A DNA stretch of 64,000 nt, taken from Shewanella vesiculosa (GTDB lineage: Bacteria; Pseudomonadota; Gammaproteobacteria; Enterobacterales; Shewanellaceae). This document shows, one piece after another, positions 57,568 to 64,000 of the stretch. The position numbers and the translations under genes are program-made. The DNA lies in assembly GCF_021560015.1 (NCBI RefSeq), contig NZ_CP073588.1, positions 372,001-436,000 of the forward strand, written 5' to 3'. A model generated the notes under the pieces. It did no database searches. It saw only the letters and a list, made by a program, of their open reading frames with translations, and was not told the DNA's origin. Position 1 is the first letter of the stretch. Every line of letters starts with the position of its first letter.

Positions 57568-59193
57568 TTATTCGCTTCCCTCTATTATTTGGGTTGTTTT
57601 AGCAAAAGATATACCGCCATAAGGCCTAATTTGCATGGTAGTGATATTGTTCTTTTTTAACACCACTTTTTTAGCATGAGCGAGCGTGACCATTGGAACT
57701 TGATCGCTAATAATGGCTTCAGCTGATTGATAAAACGCTTTACGTTCAGGTTGGGTCGACACGCTCTGAGCTTGAGTTAATAGATGTTCGAAGTCTTTTT
57801 GGCACCAGCGAGAGCGATTATTGTTAGATGCTAACGCCGCACAACTCAGTAGCGGAGTGAAAAAATTATCAGGGTCACTATTATCGGCATTCCAACCAAT
57901 GAGAACCGAATCATAATTGGAACTGGCTAGCTTCTGTGTGAACACACTCCAATCATAGCTAATGATATTCAGCTTTACCCCAACTCGGGCTAAATCTGCT
58001 TGGATGAGCTCAGCTGTTTTCAGTGCACTTGGGTTATAAATTCGCGCTACAGGCATGGCCCACACATTAATCGATAAATTAGACACGCCTGCTTGTTTAA
58101 GTAATTCCTTGGCTTTTTCAGGATTATATTCATTGGGCGATAAATTTTTACTGTAAGCCCAAGATGCTGGTGGTAACACCCCAGTCGCTTCTACTGCGGT
58201 ATCATTGTACACCACGTCTAGAATGTTCTTTTTATCAATAGCATGTGCAAGGGCTCGTCTTACTCGCACATCATCCAACGGTGGTTTTTGAGTGTTGAAG
58301 GCCCAAAATGCGACGTTTAGTCCAGGTTTGGCATCAACAATAATATCTTTATGTTGATCAAGCACGGCTAACTCGCCGGCTTTGGGTAGTGCTGACACAC
58401 TGCAGTCACCGGTAATTAATTTGGCAATACGTGCGGTGCTTCTGGGAGTGATATCAAACACTAATTGATCGATCTCGACCGTGGGGCCCCAATAAACAGG
58501 ATTCTTTTTATAACGAATATATTCGTTCTTCACATATTGGCTTAGCTGGAAAGGACCCGTGCCGACCGCATAATAATCAATATCTTCAGGGGTGCCCTGG
58601 ACTAAAAGCTGATAGCCATATTCAGCCGATAACACAACGGCAAAATCAGTAGCGAGATTAGATAAAAAAGATGCGTCTTTACGCACTAAATGAAAGATAA
58701 CTTGGTAGTCATTTACTTTTTCAATACTGTCGATTAACTCTGCAAATCCAATGCTTTGAAAAAATGGATAACCAGTTCTACTGACTAAATGGTAGGGGTG
58801 GAGCGGATCGATAATACGGTTAAATGAAAACAATACATCATCAGCATTAAAGTCTCTGCTGGGACTAAAATGGCGTGTTTTATGAAAACTCACATGTTCA
58901 CGCAAGGTAAATTGATAACTTAAGCCATCGTCAGACACCTGCCATGATGTCGCCAAACCGGGTGTGATAACGGCTTTTTCTTGGCTGTAGTTAACTAAAC
59001 GGCTGTAAATTTGGTGAGAAGTGGCATCAATAGTGGTTCCTGATGTCACAAGCTGAGGATTAAAGCTTTCTGGATTACCTTCGCTGCAATATACCAAGCC
59101 AGAAGGCAATTGAGCCTGTCCGCAAGCAGTCAACATGATGCTGGCGAGGCATAAAGACATCAGCTGATACCAGCGTTTTACAATAACAGGCAT
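57568..59193 (-). CDS. sapA: SapA peptide-binding protein
   Basis: This is SapA, a 541-aa extracytoplasmic solute-binding protein of family 5 (DppA/OppA-like). The signal peptide carries a lipobox (SIMLTACGQ), so it is probably a lipoprotein. 'YCSEGNPESFNPQLVTSGTT' and 'RVRRALAHAIDKKNIL' are typical of the family. Sap transporters import antimicrobial peptides, haem or small peptides in other bacteria. It is the first gene of sapABCDF, 83 bases downstream of pspF. Confidence 0.93.
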   Translation of the reverse strand: MPVIVKRWYQLMSLCLASIMLTACGQAQLPSGLVYCSEGNPESFNPQLVTSGTTIDATSHQIYSRLVNYSQEKAVITPGLATSWQVSDDGLSYQFTLREHVSFHKTRHFSPSRDFNADDVLFSFNRIIDPLHPYHLVSRTGYPFFQSIGFAELIDSIEKVNDYQVIFHLVRKDASFLSNLATDFAVVLSAEYGYQLLVQGTPEDIDYYAVGTGPFQLSQYVKNEYIRYKKNPVYWGPTVEIDQLVFDITPRSTARIAKLITGDCSVSALPKAGELAVLDQHKDIIVDAKPGLNVAFWAFNTQKPPLDDVRVRRALAHAIDKKNILDVVYNDTAVEATGVLPPASWAYSKNLSPNEYNPEKAKELLKQAGVSNLSINVWAMPVARIYNPSALKTAELIQADLARVGVKLNIISYDWSVFTQKLASSNYDSVLIGWNADNSDPDNFFTPLLSCAALASNNNRSRWCQKDFEHLLTQAQSVSTQPERKAFYQSAEAIISDQVPMVTLAHAKKVVLKKNNITTMQIRPYGGISFAKTTQIIEGSE

Positions 59194-59276
59194 AGTGTGA
59201 TCATATTTTTTCGATTTTGAATGTACATTTTAACAGTGTTCATTGCATTGGGGCAATGCGCATGTCCCACCTAGAA

Positions 59277-60356
59277 TCAGCTCTTGTCGAGTAAGTTGTA
59301 CTTTTTCAAAATTCCGCGCAGTTGATGATAGCTTAAACCTAGTAAATCAGCGGTCTTTTTCTGATTATACTGGCCTTCAGCTAACGCGCGTTGTAATAAT
59401 TCTATTTCGCTTTTTTCGGTATACTCTTTAAAATCTATTGGAAATTCGATGCTATTGAGCAACACTGATGCATCTGTTTCAGTACTTGGCGCTTGCTGTT
59501 CTGTGATGATGTCTGCAACATGTTCAACTGGCGCCGATTGACGCTCGCGGGTTTTGATTCGATTAACCGGACGATAGGGCGATGCAAACGGGTCTAATAT
59601 AATATGATCAATTTCTTGGCCATCAGCCCCTTCACGATACACACTTCGCTCAACAACGTTCTTCAATTCGCGGATATTTCCAGGCCAGCGGTGCATCATT
59701 AATTGTTCTATCGCGAGTGGACTGAATCCACCAAAATACTCTAGTGATAGTTGTCTTGCCATACTAATCGCAAAATGTTCTGCCAACGGCATAATGTCTT
59801 CGGTTCTATGCCTTAATGGGGGCAAGGTAATCACATCAAAGGCTAAACGATCGAGTAAATCTGCTCTAAACTCACCATTGTCAGCCAAGGTGGGTAAATC
59901 TTCATTGGCGGCACAAATTAGCCGAACATCAGATTGAACCGTTTTACTGCCACCAACCCGTTCAAATTCACCATATTCGATAACACGTAATAATTTTTCT
60001 TGGATTAATCCAGATGTGTTGGCTAACTCATCTAAAAACAGTGTGCCACCGTCAGCGCGTTCAAAACGGCCTTCATGTCGTCCTTTTGCACCAGTAAATG
60101 CACCAGACTCATGGCCAAACAGTTCACTTTCTAGTAAATTTTCACTCAGTGAAGAACAGTTCAATTTGATAAAGTTTTGATCCCAACGAGGCGATAAGTA
60201 GTGTAATCGTTCAGCAATCAATTCTTTGCCAGTACCGCGCTCACCAATGATGAGTATAGGCTTTGATAATGGCGCAACTTTAGACACATGTTCTAATACT
60301 TCAAGTAAAGCATTAGATTGGCCGATGAGATTATCTTGCTGGAATTGTTTGCTCAC
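59277..60356 (-). CDS. pspF: PspF sigma-54 enhancer-binding activator
   Basis: This is PspF, a bacterial enhancer-binding protein of 359 aa without an N-terminal receiver, as usual for PspF. The AAA+ domain has Walker A GERGTGKE, the sigma-54-contacting GAFTGA loop and Walker B GGTLFLDEL. The C-terminal Fis-type HTH is KKTADLLGLSYHQLRGILKK. It activates the divergent pspA promoter when PspA inhibition is relieved by membrane stress. Confidence 0.96.
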   Translation of the reverse strand: MSKQFQQDNLIGQSNALLEVLEHVSKVAPLSKPILIIGERGTGKELIAERLHYLSPRWDQNFIKLNCSSLSENLLESELFGHESGAFTGAKGRHEGRFERADGGTLFLDELANTSGLIQEKLLRVIEYGEFERVGGSKTVQSDVRLICAANEDLPTLADNGEFRADLLDRLAFDVITLPPLRHRTEDIMPLAEHFAISMARQLSLEYFGGFSPLAIEQLMMHRWPGNIRELKNVVERSVYREGADGQEIDHIILDPFASPYRPVNRIKTRERQSAPVEHVADIITEQQAPSTETDASVLLNSIEFPIDFKEYTEKSEIELLQRALAEGQYNQKKTADLLGLSYHQLRGILKKYNLLDKS

Positions 60357-60490
60357 AGTTAGCTTACTCGCAAAATTGTTGGTGAATTCGACTAATAATT
60401 AGTGAAAATCATGATAAATGGCTTAAGTGATAAATGAAAGAAAAAGTTAATTTTTTGTTTAAACGCTTGATATTATTGTATTTGGAAATG

Positions 60491-60507
60491 TTGGCACGTA
60501 ATGTGTA
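60491..60507 (+). promoter_or_regulatory. Sigma-54 promoter of pspABC
   Basis: TTGGCACG-TAAT-GTGTA fits the sigma-54 consensus TTGGCACG-N4-TTGCA at -24 perfectly and at -12 partly, with correct spacing. It is about 45 bases before pspA and divergent from pspF, its cognate activator. Confidence 0.75.
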
Positions 60508-60548
60508 ATACCTATTGCGACATCCATGTTAACTTTGAGGAACACATT

Positions 60549-61232
60549 ATGGGAATTTTCTCTCGCTTCGCCGATATCGTTAATTCAAATATTAGCGCAA
60601 TACTTGATAAAGCAGAAGATCCAGAAAAAATGGTCCGTCTTATCATTCAAGAAATGGAAGACACACTTGTTGAAGTTCGTTCAACCTCTGCAAAAGTATT
60701 AGCTGAGAAAAAAGAATTACTTCGCCGAATTGCTCGCGTTCAAGAGCAGGTCCAAGATTGGCAAAATAAAGCTGAGTTAGCACTATCTAAAGATCGTGAA
60801 GACTTAGCAAAAGCAGCCTTAGGTGAGAAACAAAAAACGGTTGGTTTATTAACCAGTCTTGAAAACGAGCTACAAGTTGTTGAAGAACATGTTGCCCGTT
60901 TAAAAGACGAAATAGCCCAACTTCAAGAAAAACTGAACGATGCTCGAGCTCGTCAAAAAACCATCATTATGCGTAAGCAAACTGCTACTTCACGTCTTGA
61001 AGTAAAGAAGCAGCTTGATTCAAGCAAAATTGATGATGCCATGATGAAGTTTGAACAATACGAGCGTCGAGTTGAAGGACTTGAAGCACAAGTAGAATCA
61101 TATGATTTAGGTAAAAAGAACGTCCTTGCTGACGAGTTTGCAGCATTAGAGGCAGAAGATTCTGTCAATGATGAATTAGCAGCATTGAAAGCAAAAATGA
61201 GTGCAAAAGCACAACCTAAATCGAAAGCGTAA
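60549..61232 (+). CDS. pspA: Phage shock protein A
   Basis: This is PspA, 227 aa, a peripheral inner-membrane protein of the ESCRT-III/Vipp1 family. It begins MGIFSRFADIVNSNISAILD (the amphipathic membrane-binding helix), then has a long coiled coil rich in Glu, Lys and Gln. It binds PspF to repress it and repairs stressed membranes. The frame opens at 60501; ATG 60549 after GAGG is the family start. Confidence 0.97.
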   Translation: MGIFSRFADIVNSNISAILDKAEDPEKMVRLIIQEMEDTLVEVRSTSAKVLAEKKELLRRIARVQEQVQDWQNKAELALSKDREDLAKAALGEKQKTVGLLTSLENELQVVEEHVARLKDEIAQLQEKLNDARARQKTIIMRKQTATSRLEVKKQLDSSKIDDAMMKFEQYERRVEGLEAQVESYDLGKKNVLADEFAALEAEDSVNDELAALKAKMSAKAQPKSKA

Positions 61233-61251
61233 ATTTATTCAGAGGTGAGTT

Positions 61252-61491
61252 ATGGATATGGATCTTCTTATTGCACCAATTATCATCTTTATGGTGGTTG
61301 TGGCACCTATCTGGTTGGTTCTTCATTATCGCAGTAAGCGACAAGTGAGCCAGGGGCTCACCGAGGAAGAATTCAATCAGCTTAATGGTCTAATCGCTAA
61401 AGCAGAAAAAATGAGCGGTCGCATCGAAACATTAGAAGCGATTTTAGATACTGAATCACCAGAATGGAGAGCAAAACATGAGCTCAGCTAA
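61252..61491 (+). CDS. pspB: Phage shock protein B
   Basis: This is PspB, a 79-aa small inner-membrane protein with one N-terminal span (LIAPIIIFMVVVAPIWLVLHY) and a cytoplasmic coiled coil (EEEFNQLNGLIAKAEKMSGR). With PspC it senses membrane stress and sequesters PspA. It overlaps pspC by 14 bases. Confidence 0.95.
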   Translation: MDMDLLIAPIIIFMVVVAPIWLVLHYRSKRQVSQGLTEEEFNQLNGLIAKAEKMSGRIETLEAILDTESPEWRAKHELS

Positions 61492-61873
61492 TGGTCGTAC
61501 CCTATACCGCAACCCAAAAAGTGGTAAAGTGGCTGGGGTGTGTTCAGGTCTTGCTGATTACTTTAACTTTGAGACATGGCTAGTAAGAGTGATTGCTGTG
61601 TCGATATTGTTACTGGGTGGGACAGGGGTCGTGTTGGTTATTTATATCGCATTATGGATGATATTAGATATTAAACCACAAGACCTAGAACACAAGGAAC
61701 AGTACAAAGATATTGAAATTAAAAAGAAAGTTTGGCAAGCAGGTGAGCCTGCAAAGCAAGCATTGTTTGATGTTAATCGTCAATTTAATGGATTAGAAGT
61801 CCGATTAAGACGACTCGAGGAACATGTCACATCAGACAATTTCGATCTTAAACGCCAAATCAATAGTCTTTAA
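61478..61873 (+). CDS. pspC: Phage shock protein C
   Basis: This is PspC, 131 aa, an inner-membrane stress sensor. The PspC domain reads 'RNPKSGKVAGVCSGLADYFN' and 'VRVIAVSILLLGGTGVVLVI', followed by a charged C-terminal coiled-coil region. It pairs with PspB. A GGGCGG-TTAT-CCGCCC hairpin just after the stop (61884-61899) has only a poor T-tract, so readthrough into ycjX is likely. Confidence 0.95.
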   Translation: MSSANGRTLYRNPKSGKVAGVCSGLADYFNFETWLVRVIAVSILLLGGTGVVLVIYIALWMILDIKPQDLEHKEQYKDIEIKKKVWQAGEPAKQALFDVNRQFNGLEVRLRRLEEHVTSDNFDLKRQINSL

Positions 61874-61927
61874 TTCTTCTAATGGGCGGTTATCCGCCCT
61901 TGTTCTTTAGGGGGGCCATCAGCCATC

Positions 61928-63368
61928 ATGAGATTTTTAGACCGTTCTTTGTTTCGTGTCACTCAAACCGCGCAATCTTTGGTTCATCGCAGTACAGATC
62001 GTCATGTCAGATTAGCCGTTACTGGGTTATCAGGAGCAGGCAAAACAGCTTTTATCAGTGGTTTAGTCAATCAGTTATTGCATGCCGGTAAAAGTGCTAA
62101 GCACAATCCGCTACCCTTGTGGCAAGTCGCACGTGAAGGTCGGTTAATTGCCGTTAATCGGGCTATGCAACCTGATTTAGACATTGCCAGTTTTGATTAT
62201 CAAGGCGCAATGAATGCATTAAGCTCATCACCTCCTTATTGGCCAGCTTCGACCAAAAATATTACTGAATTAGGTTTAGCGATTAAGTACCAGCCACAAC
62301 AAGGTTTGTTAGCTAAATTGACCGATACCGCAACCTTGTATGTTGATATTGTTGATTATCCCGGTGAGTGGTTACTTGATTTACCTATGCTTAAACAAGA
62401 TTTCAGCCAATGGTGCTTATCACAACAAATTAATGTGTCATGTTTACGCCACTCACCTTTATTCAGTGCATTTAATCAGGCTGTAGAACAGTTAGACTTA
62501 AGTCAATTAGCTGACGAGCAGCAACTTAAACACATTGCCGATTTGTATCAAATCTTATTGGTTGATTTGGTACGACAACAGGGCTTTTATCACGCGCAGC
62601 CTGGGCGCATGTTATTACCAGGAGAGTATGAAAATACTCCATTATTGACATTCTTTCTTGCTTAGTTTAAGTCCTATTGAGCACACAGAATTATCAGCAA
62701 GCTCAAGTAACTCAAACTACCACGTTCTTAAACGCCGTTATGATCAGTACGTATCACAAGTGGTTAAGCCTTTTTACCGCGACTACTTTTCTCGATTTGA
62801 TCGTCAACTAGTATTGGTTGACTGTTTAAACGCACTTAATCATGGTCAGGCACAATTTAATGACATGGGGCGTGCGTTAAACAGCATTATGGAAAGTTTT
62901 CAGTTTGGCCAATCGGGCTTAATTAAACGTTTATTTTCACCACGGATAGATAAAGTGTTATTTGCTGCCAGCCAAGTAGACCGAGTGACCCGTGATCAGC
63001 AAAGTCATGTGCTTAGTTTGTTAACCGCCATGCTGCAACAAAGCCAGCATTATGCCAACTTTGAAGGCAGTGAAGTTGAAACCATGGCGATAAGTGCCAT
63101 TAAAGCCACTCAGCACGGGATGGTTAATATAGCGGGGGGTCAACAAGAAGTGGTAAAAGGCACTGGGCTTGATGGTAAGCAAGTCACTGTATACCCAGGA
63201 GATGTACCTACATCATTACCCGATGCTCAGTTTTGGCAACAACAAGGTTTTAGCTTTAGTGCTTTTCTACCGCCCAACTTGAGCCATATGCATGATAATA
63301 ATCCGCAATTCGAACACATTCGTCTCGACCACCTGTTGGAGTTTCTATTAGGCGATAAATTATCTTAA
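61928..63368 (+). pseudogene. ycjX: YcjX-family P-loop protein gene split by apparent frameshift
   Basis: This is a YcjX-family (DUF463) P-loop NTPase, about 479 aa if repaired, which usually follows the psp genes. The first part (61928-62665) has Walker A GLSGAGKTAF and DYPGEWLLDLP, and runs off into LTFFLA and a stop. The second frame (62658-63368) continues with LLSLSP, then 'VKPFYRDYFSRFDRQLVLVD' and 'RLDHLLEFLLGDKL' at the end. The junction at 62654-62659 needs either removal of one base or insertion of two; related proteins read FFPL here. Whether the gene is truly broken is uncertain, given four other such sites nearby. Confidence 0.82.
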
Positions 63369-63404
63369 TAGTTTTTATTTTGAGAATAAATGTGAGCATT
63401 AGTT

Positions 63405-64000
63405 ATGAATGAACCTACACGCAATTCGCCGATAAAGAAATCGCAATTATTTACCGAGTCAGACCTTATTGTGGCAGATGAAACTCATTCTGCTGAACAA
63501 ACTATTAAGCCAACTAAATCGTTTGAAGAAGTTGATTTTATTTGTGAGCAATCACTAACAGAATTACCAGCATCAATGGAAGAAAGCATTCAACCTCCAA
63601 AATCAAAGCGTTGGTCGCTACTGGCCAAACTGTCAGTATTTGCTTTGGTGCTATTGGTTGTAGTGCAAACCGTGATGGGCTTAATTGATTCTTTGCAGCA
63701 AAGTCCATGGTTATTTGGTTTTTATGCCACAGTGCTGGCTATTGTGAGTTTGTGGGCATGTGTGATTAGCCTCAAAGAATGGCGCAAATTAGTTAATCTT
63801 AAAAAGGTCAGCGATCATCAAGCTACAGCTGAACGATTGTCACTAAGTATGCAAATGGGCGAGGCCAAATCATTTTTGGCACCAATATTGGCAAAATATC
63901 CTAATAACCAGGCTAAACAACAATATTTACAAGCCTGTAGCCATGAACATAATGATGCTGAGATTGTATTATTATTTGAAGATATTGTGTTGTCCGAACG
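63405..64000 (+). CDS. ycjF: YcjF-family membrane protein, partial at window edge
   Basis: This is the N-terminal part of a YcjF (UPF0283/DUF697) inner-membrane protein; 198 codons are read with no stop before the window ends. It has a charged, Ser/Glu-rich N-terminal 70 residues, then two membrane spans (WSLLAKLSVFALVLLVVVQT and WLFGFYATVLAIVSLWACVI) separated by a short loop, then a cytoplasmic helical region. It lies 36 bases after ycjX, the usual order in enterobacteria and Shewanella. Confidence 0.85.
   Translation, partial: MNEPTRNSPIKKSQLFTESDLIVADETHSAEQTIKPTKSFEEVDFICEQSLTELPASMEESIQPPKSKRWSLLAKLSVFALVLLVVVQTVMGLIDSLQQSPWLFGFYATVLAIVSLWACVISLKEWRKLVNLKKVSDHQATAERLSLSMQMGEAKSFLAPILAKYPNNQAKQQYLQACSHEHNDAEIVLLFEDIVLSE

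Noticed and set aside
59245..59259. GCATTG-GGG-CAATGC palindrome between sapA and pspF as a terminator
   Set aside because: The stem is short and there is no T-tract on either side. It could be an operator, but nothing supports that.
1..64000. Mobile elements, CRISPR arrays or integrated phage
   Set aside because: No transposase, integrase, phage structural genes or spaced direct repeats were found. Gene order is core-chromosomal, and the tRNA cluster shows no attachment-site duplication.

Overview
The window is a chromosomal segment of a Shewanella species. The clearest evidence is an omcA-mtrC-mtrA-mtrB extracellular electron transfer locus whose outer-surface cytochromes resemble the S. 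oneidensis MR-1 proteins from end to end. The moderate AT-richness and gene content suit a marine Shewanella, perhaps near the S. frigidimarina group, but the species cannot be fixed from this sequence. I see no prophage, insertion sequence, CRISPR array or genomic island. Nearly all of it is core chromosome.

Layout. 0-1.2 kb: a CdaR-type sugar diacid regulator. 1.7-9.3 kb (minus): mtrB, mtrA, mtrC and omcA, which together move electrons from the periplasm across the outer membrane to external metals. 9.9 kb: the 4.5S SRP RNA. 10.2-15.7 kb (minus): a tight run of dinG/yoaA-type helicase, TSUP transporter, priC, DUF2057, a histone-deacetylase-fold protein and a ComFB-like protein. The helicase gene is divergent from polB (DNA polymerase II), with a perfect LexA box between them. 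18.7-27.9 kb: a TonB-dependent receptor, a methyltransferase, and a TonB2-type energising operon (DUF3450, TtpC, ExbB, ExbD, TonB, TPR). 28.2-41.1 kb: DUF885 lipoprotein, ppiC, GNAT, feoAB, glnS, a Yip1-family gene, miaE, lpxH, ppiB, cysS, folD. 41.4-41.7 kb: tRNA-Pro, tRNA-Arg, tRNA-His. 42.1-50.7 kb: the proteostasis series tig-clpP-clpX-lon-hupB-ppiD. 50.7-64 kb: a pentapeptide-repeat protein, a broken AraC/GyrI regulator, fabV, sapABCDF, pspF, pspABC, ycjX and the start of ycjF. The last group is an envelope-stress neighbourhood.

Regulatory sites readable in the sequence include the LexA box shared by polB and dinG, a 24-bp palindrome over the -35 element of the TonB2 operon, heat-shock-type promoters before clpP and lon, a sigma-54 promoter before pspA, a candidate Fur box before feoA, and two similar CRP-like sites before omcA and mtrC. 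A 12-bp perfect hairpin with no U-tract lies between mtrC and mtrA.

The strongest anomaly is a set of five apparent frameshifts between 36 and 63 kb: Yip1, cysS, two in the AraC/GyrI gene, and ycjX. Several fall in homopolymers, and one disrupts the end of the normally essential cysS. This points to indel errors in the underlying sequence rather than true gene decay, so those genes are annotated at their reconstructed full extents. I did not find a convincing undescribed multi-gene system. The best leads are the SOS-linked deacetylase operon, the palindrome-controlled TonB2 operon and the structured hupB-ppiD intergenic region.
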